Below are positions 46,243 to 54,341 of a stretch of 64,000 nucleotides of DNA, one piece after another. Below the pieces are notes generated by a model. It saw nothing but the letters and a program-made list of their open reading frames with translations, searched no databases and was not told the DNA's origin. This DNA is from Mycobacterium sp. GA-1841 (lineage in GTDB: Bacteria; Actinomycetota; Actinomycetes; Mycobacteriales; Mycobacteriaceae): positions 1-64,000 of the forward strand of contig NZ_MBEQ01000114.1 of NCBI RefSeq assembly GCF_001954135.1, given 5' to 3'. The number at the start of each line of letters is the position of its first letter. Position 1 is the stretch's first letter. Both the position numbers and the translations under genes were made by a program.

Positions 46243-47033
46243 CGCAGAACCGAACCTACCGACTGGAGAACTGGAGTACGGAGGATCTGGAGTACCTCGG
46301 AGGATCGTTCGCCAAAGGCCTAGATCGACAGGTAGCCACAAAAGAGTGGCTAGACCTAGAGGCAGATATGCCGCTGATGCCCGAGGAATCGAAGTCATCG
46401 AAGAAGTGGGAGCCCGCAGCGGGTTACGAGACCCCCGCTACAAAATCCCACGACCACAGAGGCTCAGCGTTCGCCGAAACTCGCATACCCGACGAGAACA
46501 CTCCTGTGGGAGGTACGGGACTGTTCAACCACGAGCCCACCAAACGGGGTGGGAGACGAGATCTTCACTCGGGCAAGGCTGCTGACGTTGACGCGGTAAA
46601 GAACACAATGCCAGCCGGCACGTGGCACGTGTCCAAAGGTTGGGCAGACGAACGATCGCTTAGCGACGAGCTGCTAGGTCGAGCGGTGATAGGTGGAGAC
46701 CGATGGTCGGAAGCGTTGACGGTGTGTCGCTGCGGAAACGAGATACCGGAGGGTCGACGCAAATACTGCTCTGAAAGCTGCTCGACTGTCGGAGGCAGGG
46801 AGCGACGCAACAAACGGAGACGAGCAGGCCGCAAATGGCCCAGGGACGAACGAGGTTGGTACGTCCAGTCACGTCCCCCGGTGAGACGTCGCAGGCTCAA
46901 CGTGTGGCACTACGACGAGCATGAAACAGCCGTCACCCACACCGTTAGCAAGACCTACCGGCTTCGCAGTCCGTGGAGCAAGGCAACTAATGTGTGGAAG
47001 ATCACAGACATGCATGGCCGATTAGCTTGTTAA
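46239..47033 (+). CDS. Cys-cluster protein of unknown function
   Basis: 264 residues from GTG 46239, overlapping the upstream TGA (GTGA). A zinc-binding-like cluster CRCGNEIPEGRRKYCSESC at about 182-200 is followed by a very basic stretch RERRNKRRRAGRKWP, suggesting nucleic acid binding. The N-terminal region is acidic and unrecognised. It ends before a double terminator hairpin. Confidence 0.55.
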   Translation: MTQNRTYRLENWSTEDLEYLGGSFAKGLDRQVATKEWLDLEADMPLMPEESKSSKKWEPAAGYETPATKSHDHRGSAFAETRIPDENTPVGGTGLFNHEPTKRGGRRDLHSGKAADVDAVKNTMPAGTWHVSKGWADERSLSDELLGRAVIGGDRWSEALTVCRCGNEIPEGRRKYCSESCSTVGGRERRNKRRRAGRKWPRDERGWYVQSRPPVRRRRLNVWHYDEHETAVTHTVSKTYRLRSPWSKATNVWKITDMHGRLAC

Positions 47034-47112
47034 GTATGGGAACGGTGTATATGATTCGCCGCTTTCTCGTCTAGCGTGCTCCGCTGTCTGACTCCCAGTG
47101 TTCGACGCACCT

Positions 47113-47183
47113 AGCCCACCGGACAGCACTGTCCGGGCTGACTCCCCGACGTTCGCTTGCGTCGGGGAGCCGGGGGCTTTTTT
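47113..47183 (+). terminator. Double-hairpin terminator
   Basis: CCGGACAG/CTGTCCGG (47119-47126, 47129-47136), then CTCCCCGACG/CGTCGGGGAG (47142-47151, 47160-47169), then a T6 run at about 47178. It ends the early operon. Confidence 0.8.
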
Positions 47184-47228
47184 GACGACTTACCGATACA
47201 GCTATCGAAATTGAAAGGACCGCCAACT

Positions 47229-47453
47229 ATGGATGAGATCCGTTGCCGCAGTGGGCGGCACGTTATCAAGTCATCGCAGGATCGCCGGCCTAACGGCGGC
47301 TGCATCCGCTGCCAGCGCGAGAACCAACGTAGGTACTCGCAGAGGATCAGAGATAAGGCCAAGATGGCTGACCAGCTAGCCGAGATATTCGCTCGACCGA
47401 CGCTTGCCGAGCTTTCTGCTCGGCTGCTGACCGCCGTGGAGCCGACACCGTGA
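47229..47453 (+). CDS. Small zinc-finger protein
   Basis: 74 residues from ATG 47229 (GAAAGGA upstream). CRSGRHVIKSSQDRRP and GGCIRCQRENQRRYSQR give a C-x4-H...C-x2-C zinc knuckle with a basic helix, common in small phage proteins related to HNH fingers. Its stop overlaps the replication gene GTG, so they are coupled. Confidence 0.6.
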   Translation: MDEIRCRSGRHVIKSSQDRRPNGGCIRCQRENQRRYSQRIRDKAKMADQLAEIFARPTLAELSARLLTAVEPTP

Positions 47454-48166
47454 ACGTCTTTGAATGGTCGAAGCTGTATTTCCGCAGCGCCGACCGGAAC
47501 TTGCATGAGACAAAGGCGACGATGGCCGCGCTGATGACCTACGCGGACTTCGATGACCTTACTTGCTACCCCTCACAGCGGACGCTTGCGAAGGACACCG
47601 GGGCATCGGTTGACACGGTAAGCCGGCACATCCGAAAGAATGTGGAGGCCGGATGGCTGCGAAAGATCAAGCAAGGCAACTCATACAAGAGAGCTACCGA
47701 ATACCAGCTCTGCACTCCCCGCAGGGACGCAGGGAGTCCATCGACACCCACGGACCAACTCCCCGCAGGGACGCAGGGAGTACCCCCGGCAGCCGTGCAT
47801 CCAACTCCCTGCACCGATGCGGGTAGTACTACCCGCAGGGATGCGGTCCTAACTACTCATACAACTACTCATGAACCACCCATACAGGGTGGTTCTTTAG
47901 AGAACCACTTCGATCCTTGGGAGGGATCGAGTGGTGTTGATCCTTCACCCATTGCAACCAATGAGATTCCGACTCCCCGCAGGGATGCGGGTAGTTCACC
48001 TGTCACCGATGGGGGTAGTTCAGATCCGTGGGGACCTCCCCCGACGTCGGAATACGTGGAACCGAAAGACGTTCGGGTCCCCTGGCCTAGAAACAAGCCG
48101 CTGCCGTCCGATCCGTGGACGACTTACGTCGACGACGAAACCGGCGAGATACTGAGCCGCTCTTAG
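47450..48166 (+). CDS. Winged-helix replication initiator
   Basis: 238 residues from GTG 47450. The N-terminal ~85 residues (FEWSKLYFRSADRNLHETKA, SQRTLAKDTGASVDTVSRHI, NVEAGWLRKIKQGNSYKRAT) form the winged helix of phage replisome organisers. The C-terminal two-thirds is low complexity, largely because the DNA there is an array of repeats (TPRRDAGS at two places). By analogy with lambda O it should bind its own iterons and load helicase. The gene ends before an intrinsic terminator. Confidence 0.7.
   Translation: MNVFEWSKLYFRSADRNLHETKATMAALMTYADFDDLTCYPSQRTLAKDTGASVDTVSRHIRKNVEAGWLRKIKQGNSYKRATEYQLCTPRRDAGSPSTPTDQLPAGTQGVPPAAVHPTPCTDAGSTTRRDAVLTTHTTTHEPPIQGGSLENHFDPWEGSSGVDPSPIATNEIPTPRRDAGSSPVTDGGSSDPWGPPPTSEYVEPKDVRVPWPRNKPLPSDPWTTYVDDETGEILSRS
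47714..48019. repeat. Iteron array, candidate replication origin
   Basis: Six 24-bp units inside the initiator gene. ACTCCCCGCAGGGACGCAGG plus GAGT occurs identically at 47714-47737 and 47758-47781. Variants lie at 47804-47827, 47828-47851, 47972-47995 and 47996-48019, the last being the weakest. Units 1, 2 and 5 have dyad ends (ACTCCC...GGGAGT or GGGTAGT). Units 3-4 and 5-6 are directly adjacent, and the two pairs are offset by 168 bp (seven 24-bp units). Confidence 0.75.
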
Positions 48167-48205
48167 AGCGTCTCGAGCCCCACCACACCAACCAACACAC
48201 GTTAG

Positions 48206-48236
48206 GCCCGCAGCGTCGAAGCTAGCGGGTCTTTTT
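48206..48236 (+). terminator. Intrinsic terminator
   Basis: CCCGCAGC-gtcgaa-GCTaGCGGG stem followed by TTTTT. It separates the replication gene from the tape measure gene. Confidence 0.85.
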
Positions 48237-48266
48237 CATGCCCCCAGGAAGGAGGCAAGGTGCTAG

Positions 48267-50372
48267 ATGGCTAGTTCACCTGGAGGCCACGAGATCGGCA
48301 GGGTGTCCGTAAGAGTCGTCCCAGACTCTGACGGATTCCGGCAGAAAGCACAACGGCAGCTAGACCGTGAGACTGACGGGGTCGAGGCCGAGGTACGGGT
48401 AACCCCGGACCTAAGCAGATTCCGCGAGCGGATCAGAGCCGCAACCCACAACCTAGAGGCCGACGTACGGCTGAACGTCGACAGGTCGAGTATCGACAGG
48501 TTTCAACGTCTGGCCGCTGTTGCGGTCAATAACGTACGGGCTCCGCAGGTATCCGCTCCGTCGATGCCCAGGACCGGACTGCCGCAGGCTGACTTAGCGG
48601 TTATGGCCGCTGCTGTATCCGCAGCGCTGTTGGCGGTCGGGCCGGCTGTCGGCGTGCTGACAGGCGCGCTGCTGACGTTGCCCGGTCTAATCACCGCTGT
48701 AGCTGTCCCAGTGGGAGCACTCGCCCTCGGCATGGACGGACTGAAGAAAGCCGCCGAACGGCTTAAAACCCCGTTCGAGGATCTCAAGGCGACGATGAGC
48801 AGAGCCGTAGAGAGCCAGTTCGGACCAGTGTTCGACAAGCTCGGTTCTGTCTTCCCGATGCTGGCCTCTGCACTGCCCAAGGTCACCCAGGGCATGGCCG
48901 ACCTGGCCCAGTCTGTGGTGGACACGATCACGTCATCCGGCGGCATGGCGAAGATCGAAGGAATCATCTCCAACATCGGCACTGCGCTATCTACGGCAGC
49001 ACCGGGCGTCGGTTCGTTTACCAACGGGCTGCTGACGCTGGCCGAAAAGCTATCTACCAAGCTGCCGGGGATCGCTACGTGGTTCAACGACGTCGGAACG
49101 AAGTTCGACGCCTGGATTACCCAGATGAACGACAACGGCAAGCTAGACAAGATCTTCGACGGTCTGGGAACGCTGTTCTCGTCGGTAGGTACCGCGCTCG
49201 GCACGATCATGGATAAGGGTCTGGACTTCTTCGATAACCCCGAGGCTGTCGAACGGTGGGCTGTCGCTATTGAAAAGATCGGAGCCGGACTAGGCGCGAT
49301 CATCTCGGCTTCTAACGCTATGTCCAATTCTGGCTTTACGTTTGGCATCGTCGGGATGCACGACGAGATCGAAAACCAAGGTGGATACGGCAAAGTATTC
49401 GAGGGTTTTAAGGAAACCAACGCCAAGCTGTGGGAGACGGTCAAGTCCGCAGCTAGCGGAGCGTGGGACTGGATAACGACAAACACGTCTACCGCGTGGG
49501 AGGCGATCAAGAACGCTGTCTCCACCGGGATAGACGGTGTGGTGTCGTTCGTCCAAGGTCTCCCCGGCAGGATCACCGCAGCTATCGGAGATCTCAGTGG
49601 CACCTTGGTAGCCGCTGGTAAGTCTCTGATGGACGGGCTGCTGAAAGGGATTACGTCCGCTTGGGAGTCGGTTAAGTCGTTCGTCTCGGGTATCGCCGGG
49701 TGGATCGCAGACCACAAAGGTCCTCTGCCGTACGACAAAAAGGTGCTTGTACCCAACGGTCAGGCGCTGATGGAGGGCTTGCAAGCAGGTCTGACGTCCG
49801 GCTTTGAACCTGTGCTGGCTAAAGCCAAGTCGATGGCTCAACAGATCTCCGAGGCTATGTCCAACGGGACCAACGTGGCCGACCTGCTCGGCGGTAAGAA
49901 GCTCCCCGGTCTGACGCAGATGCTCGATGAGCTCGCAGCCGAACGTAAGACGTTGCGGGTCCAGCTCGACAGCACCCCTGACAAAGAGTCTCGGAGGCAG
50001 ATCCGAGACAAGATGTCGCAGCTGCAAGCGGAGACCAACTTGCTGTCTCTCCAGAAGCAGCAACTCGACAACGCTAAGAAGTACGGCGGAGAGTTGGCCG
50101 ACCAAGCCAGCGCGTCGGAGGATTGGGCATCGAAGTTCACCGACGTCGGGATCAACTTCGCACGAGCCACCGGAGATCAGGCGATGGCCGATCTAGGTAT
50201 CGGCGGTGGAGCTATCACCGGCATCGGTAATGCATTGCTGGACTATGGCATCGGTATGGCTAAGAAAGCCGTCACAGGTTCGAGCATCGTCTACAACGTC
50301 GGCAACGTAGATGACGCTATCGCCCTCGACCGCAGAAACCGCAACCGAGAAGCGATTCAGTGGGAGAAGTAA
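48267..50372 (+). CDS. Phage tail tape measure protein
   Basis: 701 residues. It starts GRVSVRVVPDSDGFRQKAQR with a second copy-like EVRVTPDLSRFRERI. Hydrophobic helices at about 108-160 are followed by long amphipathic helical repeats and a late coiled coil (LAAERKTLRVQLDSTPDKES). The end VYNVGNVDDAIALDRRNRN is typical of mycobacteriophage tape measures. At ~0.15 nm per residue it would specify a ~105-nm tail. The neighbours expected in a phage (tail chaperones with frameshift, tail tube, minor tails) are absent. GGAAGGAGG lies upstream and the gene is flanked by terminators. Confidence 0.8.
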   Translation: MASSPGGHEIGRVSVRVVPDSDGFRQKAQRQLDRETDGVEAEVRVTPDLSRFRERIRAATHNLEADVRLNVDRSSIDRFQRLAAVAVNNVRAPQVSAPSMPRTGLPQADLAVMAAAVSAALLAVGPAVGVLTGALLTLPGLITAVAVPVGALALGMDGLKKAAERLKTPFEDLKATMSRAVESQFGPVFDKLGSVFPMLASALPKVTQGMADLAQSVVDTITSSGGMAKIEGIISNIGTALSTAAPGVGSFTNGLLTLAEKLSTKLPGIATWFNDVGTKFDAWITQMNDNGKLDKIFDGLGTLFSSVGTALGTIMDKGLDFFDNPEAVERWAVAIEKIGAGLGAIISASNAMSNSGFTFGIVGMHDEIENQGGYGKVFEGFKETNAKLWETVKSAASGAWDWITTNTSTAWEAIKNAVSTGIDGVVSFVQGLPGRITAAIGDLSGTLVAAGKSLMDGLLKGITSAWESVKSFVSGIAGWIADHKGPLPYDKKVLVPNGQALMEGLQAGLTSGFEPVLAKAKSMAQQISEAMSNGTNVADLLGGKKLPGLTQMLDELAAERKTLRVQLDSTPDKESRRQIRDKMSQLQAETNLLSLQKQQLDNAKKYGGELADQASASEDWASKFTDVGINFARATGDQAMADLGIGGGAITGIGNALLDYGIGMAKKAVTGSSIVYNVGNVDDAIALDRRNRNREAIQWEK

Positions 50373-50396
50373 GCAGCACAACCAAACTGACGATAG

Positions 50397-50423
50397 GCCC
50401 CCGGCCACAAACCGGGGGCTTTG
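50397..50423 (+). terminator. Intrinsic terminator
   Basis: GCCCCCGG-ccacaaa-CCGGGGGC followed by TTTG, 25 bp after the tape measure stop. Confidence 0.85.
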
Positions 50424-50456
50424 TCGTCACTACCCAAAAACACCGAGAGGAGTCAC

Positions 50457-50744
50457 ATGACCGACGAACCAGAGGCACAAGCGATGAGCAGAGACAGGCT
50501 CTCTATTCGCAGCTGGCCGTTTCTGACGGCGGAAGGCGACGGGACCCAGCTAGTCACTAGACGGAGCCTTGCCTTTAGCACCGCAGATCCTCGCTATCTG
50601 CCTGTACTCCATTACATCCGAGACTTTGGTCTAGTCCTGGTCTCGTCTGAGTTCACCCGCGAGGAGGACATATACGGGCTCACCGAAGTGAGCCACTACG
50701 CAACTCCAGACGCACGGAACCTAATCCTGATGAACACCACATAG
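50457..50744 (+). CDS. Hypothetical element protein
   Basis: 95 residues from ATG 50457 (GAGAGGAG upstream). It contains DRLSIRSWPFLTAEGDGTQL and FGLVLVSSEFTREEDIYGLT. It is a soluble mixed alpha/beta protein with no recognised family. It follows the tape measure terminator and so has its own expression unit. Confidence 0.6.
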   Translation: MTDEPEAQAMSRDRLSIRSWPFLTAEGDGTQLVTRRSLAFSTADPRYLPVLHYIRDFGLVLVSSEFTREEDIYGLTEVSHYATPDARNLILMNTT

Positions 50745-50801
50745 TCCGTCACGGCTACGGCAATGCCCGACAACAACTAACTCCACGAGAAAGAAGAAAC
50801 T

Positions 50802-51575
50802 ATGTCTTACTACTCCCATTCCACCGTCGCGGATAACGTCATCCGGTGGGAAAAGAATCTCGAAGTCGAACTTCCCAAAGAACTCTCGGACGCTATCGAG
50901 CTCTACCGCGCAATCCGCAAGGTGCCAGTTGCCACGAAGCCATCCGTAACGCTCAGCTCTGTCACGACCAAGAACGCAGAGGCCAAGGTCCACGAACTGG
51001 CTGACGAGTTGATCCGTATCGACTCTGTAGGAACAGAGTTCGCCCCGGTGCAGCGGGCTAAAAACAAGCTGTCAGAAGCAGCTGCGGGCGCTGTCATCCG
51101 TCACGCTGCCGAAGCAATCCCGAACATCGTTGGACAGCTTCAGCCGAAGCTTGACCAGCACGCGCAGGCATACACCGAAGCCGTAGCCGCGCTTCCAGCG
51201 GCAAACGAACTGACACCAGAATCGTTGATTAGCAGAGGGCCGGCAGTTGTCGAAGCGTTCGCGGCTGCACAGCGCGAAGCGCAAGAGATCGACGCTATCG
51301 CCGCTTGGGTAGCCGGCACGAGCCTACTTCGAGCAGGTTCACCCGATCCAGTTCTGAGAGTGCTGCGACCCGATACCTACGAGCAGCTTTATCGGTTGGA
51401 CGAAGCACACCGAGAATCTGGCGAGCCGGGTAAGGCTACCGCGCCTGTGGGTCACGTGTACCTCACAGCTTGCATTTACGGTGTCCCGTTCCAGATCAAC
51501 ACCCTTGCTGAGTGCGCCGAGATCCGACGAGAGCTGGAACTGACAGAACGGTCGGCGCGTAAACAGCTGGTCTGA
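50802..51575 (+). CDS. Helical hypothetical element protein
   Basis: 257 residues, almost entirely predicted helix (for example NAEAKVHELADELIRIDSVG and IVGQLQPKLDQHAQAYTEAV). It has no membrane segment and no Cys-rich motif apart from two isolated Cys near the end. A strong terminator follows. The helical composition would suit a scaffold-like or size-redirecting protein, but no homologue is recognised. Confidence 0.6.
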   Translation: MSYYSHSTVADNVIRWEKNLEVELPKELSDAIELYRAIRKVPVATKPSVTLSSVTTKNAEAKVHELADELIRIDSVGTEFAPVQRAKNKLSEAAAGAVIRHAAEAIPNIVGQLQPKLDQHAQAYTEAVAALPAANELTPESLISRGPAVVEAFAAAQREAQEIDAIAAWVAGTSLLRAGSPDPVLRVLRPDTYEQLYRLDEAHRESGEPGKATAPVGHVYLTACIYGVPFQINTLAECAEIRRELELTERSARKQLV

Positions 51576-51594
51576 CCGAACACACCAAACGACG

Positions 51595-51623
51595 AACCCC
51601 AGGGACCGCCCCCTGGGGTTTTC
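51595..51623 (+). terminator. Intrinsic terminator
   Basis: AACCCCAGG-gaccgccc-CCTGGGGTT followed by TTC. Confidence 0.85.
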
Positions 51624-51649
51624 TCATTACTACACAAAGGGTTACGAAC

Positions 51650-51895
51650 ATGGACGAACGTGAGGAAGCGTTTCAACGCTACGTAGAAGCCTCCGAGAAC
51701 TACAACGCAGCGATCATCGAATCAGGCGATCAGCCTTGGCACGGTGGGAACATCGAGCGACGACGAGAGCTGTATTTGCGTCGATACCAACGGCCACAAC
51801 CGCCCCAGGGGCTACCGCCCGTATCGCTCGCTGTGATCCGTGGCGAGCATCGCCGCTGGACTCCCGCAGCCGCCGGCTACGAGGTTGCGGCATGA
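51650..51895 (+). CDS. Small hypothetical element protein
   Basis: 81 residues from ATG 51650 (AAAGGG upstream). Highly charged, with ERRRELYLRRYQRPQPPQGL in the middle and WTPAAAGYEVAA at the end. The stop overlaps the next ATG (ATGA). No family recognised. Confidence 0.6.
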   Translation: MDEREEAFQRYVEASENYNAAIIESGDQPWHGGNIERRRELYLRRYQRPQPPQGLPPVSLAVIRGEHRRWTPAAAGYEVAA

Positions 51896-52329
51896 GTTCG
51901 GCAATAGCCAAGAAGCTGGCACGGCAGTTGAACGACAAAGCCGCCAACACCAAACCACAGGACGAACCAACAGACCCGTTAGCCGTCGCGTTTCTTCGCA
52001 AGCTGGAAGAGCGCGGCCTAGGTAAGTACCTCTCCGACGACGAACCAGACCCGGCAGAAGCACGCCGGGAGGCGATGCGAGAGCTGGCCCAGTGGAACCG
52101 CGACTATCAAAGCGGTAAGTACGACGAGGAACGGCAAGCCAAGCGCGAAGCCGAGGCCGAAGCCGAACGCCAGCAAGGTATGTCGGCGGGTGAGATCTTC
52201 ATCGAGGCAATACGCAAAGCCAACGACAAACCCACAGGAGGACCGCCACCGCTCAACGGTGCTGGCATTATGCGCGCAGCTGTCCGCGGCCTCGGGGGGA
52301 GAGTGACGGTCAACGGGAGCTCTCTATGA
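51892..52329 (+). CDS. Charged helical hypothetical element protein
   Basis: 145 residues from ATG 51892, translationally coupled to 51650-51895. A coiled-coil-like segment rich in Glu/Arg/Lys (YDEERQAKREAEAEAERQQG) is followed by SAGEIFIEAIRKANDK and a Gly-rich end. It resembles small scaffold or accessory proteins in composition only. Confidence 0.55.
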   Translation: MSSAIAKKLARQLNDKAANTKPQDEPTDPLAVAFLRKLEERGLGKYLSDDEPDPAEARREAMRELAQWNRDYQSGKYDEERQAKREAEAEAERQQGMSAGEIFIEAIRKANDKPTGGPPPLNGAGIMRAAVRGLGGRVTVNGSSL

Positions 52330-52373
52330 GCCCCCTATTTAGGCGAAAGGACCCGGTGTTAGAGCCGGGGCCT

Positions 52374-52901
52374 CTACGTCTGACGCACAAACTTCTGTCT
52401 GAATGCCTCAGACAGTGCAGTGGTTGCCTTGTCGACTTCGGAAGTCCACGAAAAGATTTCGTTCAGAGCAGGCGGCCATTCTTCGCTAGTTCCACCTTTG
52501 AACTGCTCTTTGGCCTCATGCCAGTTGAGTATCATGTGTGCGGTTGCTCGTTGACAGGCGACACCTAACTCGTTGCATCGCTTCCACAAGTCATCTCCGG
52601 CGAAGAGCATCAGTACCGCAGCGGAGGAATACACGACTGCTGCCTCACGATGAAGTCCGTTGATGTACTCCCCATCCAGCGCTCTCCGGGCCAGTGCATT
52701 CCTCAACTCATGTGCGACACGGCCAGCTGCCTCAACAGCTTTAGCAGTATTCGCGGTGATGGTGTTCCGCTCCCATTCCGCATATTCGTGGGCACGTGTC
52801 TCTGTGAGCACTCGTTGGTTCTGCCGCAGCGTTACGACCAGCACCAAGAGCGTCACGAGGGCGATGATTCCACTGCCAATTGTGGGAGCCCAATCTTTCA
52901 T
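52374..52901 (-). CDS. Single-pass membrane protein, cargo candidate
   Basis: 175 residues from ATG 52901. An N-terminal helix SGIIALVTLLVLVVTLRQNQ is followed by a long helical cytoplasmic domain (NRVAHELRNALARRALDGEY-like region). It is oriented against its neighbours. The perfect palindrome GCATAGCTATGC lies 61 bp upstream of the start. Single-gene inverted membrane proteins in prophages and satellites often provide superinfection exclusion; here that is inference. Confidence 0.6.
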   Translation of the reverse strand: MKDWAPTIGSGIIALVTLLVLVVTLRQNQRVLTETRAHEYAEWERNTITANTAKAVEAAGRVAHELRNALARRALDGEYINGLHREAAVVYSSAAVLMLFAGDDLWKRCNELGVACQRATAHMILNWHEAKEQFKGGTSEEWPPALNEIFSWTSEVDKATTALSEAFRQKFVRQT

Positions 52902-53119
52902 GGGGACATTGTGGCAGCGAGCCCCGATTAGCGACGGGCACGAGCGCCATGCATAACAACGCATAGCTATGCAGTGGACCCCCGCCCGGTATACCCCTAC
53001 CCCGGCCTCTCTAGATCGCACGGTAATGCGCCCGCACGGTTTTGTACGGGTTTTCAAGTCGATCAGGTTTGAGAGTCGCGAGACACATTGAATATTTATG
53101 CATAGATCGAGAGAGGTAT
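52902..53119. other. Non-coding region with palindrome, next to HNH gene
   Basis: Contains GCATAGCTATGC (52962-52973), a perfect 12-bp palindrome likely controlling the leftward membrane gene. A G/C-rich direct-repeat-like stretch follows (cccggtatacccctaccccgg). In cluster A phages the HNH gene lies by the cos end, so this is a candidate packaging site, but no known cos sequence was recognised. Confidence 0.4.
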
Positions 53120-53416
53120 ATGACCTGGTACAGCTCGGACCGCCGCAACGGACTCCCGAAGAACTGGCCCGCGCTACGCAAGCGCATCCTTGAGCGGGAC
53201 AACCACCGATGCCAGATCCAAGGCCCACGATGCCTAGTTACTGCTAGCGACGTTGACCACATCCAACGCGGGAATGACCACGCGGAGGACAACCTCCAAA
53301 GCGCTTGCTCGCCCTGCCACCTAGACAAGACATCCGCCGAATCCGTAGCACGCCGAAAGCAGCTACGGGAAGCGAGATACCGACGAGCAGAGCGCCATCC
53401 GGGCGCGCTGAGATAG
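53120..53416 (+). CDS. HNH endonuclease
   Basis: 98 residues from ATG 53120 (GAGAGG upstream). KRILERDNHRCQIQGPRC and SDVDHIQRGNDHAEDNL, then SACSPCHLDKT, give the full H-N-H site with Cys zinc ligands. The MTWYSSDRRNGLPKNW start matches the HNH protein at the left end of cluster A mycobacteriophage genomes as remembered. HNH proteins beside terminase are needed for cos cleavage in several phages, so this one could assist packaging. Confidence 0.85.
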   Translation: MTWYSSDRRNGLPKNWPALRKRILERDNHRCQIQGPRCLVTASDVDHIQRGNDHAEDNLQSACSPCHLDKTSAESVARRKQLREARYRRAERHPGALR

Positions 53417-53424
53417 GAACCCCG

Positions 53425-53757
53425 ATGAGCCTTCTAAACCGAGGAACAGACGAAGTAATCGTGTTCCAAGAGGAGATAGCCGAAGAAAAGTGGGGCAACA
53501 AGCGCTCCCGACCGCGAGAGGTCGGAGAGCCGGCAAGGGCTGTGATACAGCCTGTTGGTTCACCTACGGAGACCCAGGAGACCGGCTACGAGACGAGTAG
53601 CCGCTACCGAATGCGTCTGGTCAACTACCCGCAGGAACTTGGAGCTCAGGCACAGATCGAATGGAACGGTGAACGCTGGGCTATCGACGGAGAACCCATA
53701 AGGTTCAACGGGTCACGACGTACCCGCCACGTCGACTACGTGATTGTCCGGTCCTAA
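53425..53757 (+). CDS. Head-to-tail stopper (head closure) protein
   Basis: 110 residues from ATG 53425. SLLNRGTDEVIVFQEE, YRMRLVNYPQELGAQAQIEW and SRRTRHVDYVIVR match the cluster A mycobacteriophage head-to-tail stopper pattern I remember. It would close the portal after packaging and give the docking surface for the tail. It is 8 bp behind the HNH gene. In a phage it would be next to portal, adaptor and tail terminator genes, which are missing here. Confidence 0.7.
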   Translation: MSLLNRGTDEVIVFQEEIAEEKWGNKRSRPREVGEPARAVIQPVGSPTETQETGYETSSRYRMRLVNYPQELGAQAQIEWNGERWAIDGEPIRFNGSRRTRHVDYVIVRS

Positions 53758-53791
53758 CGTCATCGCGATAACGATTGCCACGATCACGGCC

Positions 53792-54199
53792 TTAGCGATC
53801 GAACATCTGGGAGATCTCGTTTCGCTTGTTCGACATCTCGTTCTCGATGTAGATCGCGTTCACCAGAGCGAGAGCCAACAACACCGCGGCGACGATTCGA
53901 ACCCACTTCGCAGCGCCTAGGAAAAACGCGACAGCGGTACCAGCTGCCACGACGGCAACCCCGGTCCATATCGGACCTGACCCCGTCAGAAGGCTTACCG
54001 ATTGCATCGACATCACAAGGCCGATGACGACGAGCACACAGACGCCGGCGGCGACAGCGGCCTGCTTGCCGTTATTGGCCTTGTCCGTTGCAGTCGGTAC
54101 TGACGCCGGACTGCTCCATGTTGTGCCGTCCCAGTAGATCCGGTTTCCGGGATTAGACGGGTCGGGGTACCAGCCGGGTGCAGGTGATGGGGTGGACAT
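53792..54199 (-). CDS. DUF2510 membrane protein
   Basis: 135 residues. An N-terminal DUF2510 motif (APGWYPDPSNPGNRIYWDGT) is followed by three membrane helices (AAVAAGVCVLVVIGLVMSM; PIWTGVAVVAAGTAVAFFLG; VRIVAAVLLALALVNAIYI). DUF2510 proteins occur in actinobacterial hosts and prophages. Transcribed against the virion-type genes, it is another candidate immunity or exclusion cargo. Confidence 0.7.
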   Translation of the reverse strand: MSTPSPAPGWYPDPSNPGNRIYWDGTTWSSPASVPTATDKANNGKQAAVAAGVCVLVVIGLVMSMQSVSLLTGSGPIWTGVAVVAAGTAVAFFLGAAKWVRIVAAVLLALALVNAIYIENEMSNKRNEISQMFDR

Positions 54200-54341
54200 A
54201 TGCAGATTTCCCCTCGTAATTGTTGTCGGCGCAGATTACCAACGAGGGCCGACACAAGTTTGCCGTATCGACCATCCGCCGGTGGTCGAGCCGCCTAGCG
54301 TTGGGAATCACACATACCGCCGATTCAAGGGAGGAACCCCA

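Noticed and set aside
54192..54341. Upstream extension of the 54342 gene
   Set aside because: The strong AAGGGAGGA lies directly before ATG 54342 and the extension overlaps the promoter side of the DUF2510 gene.
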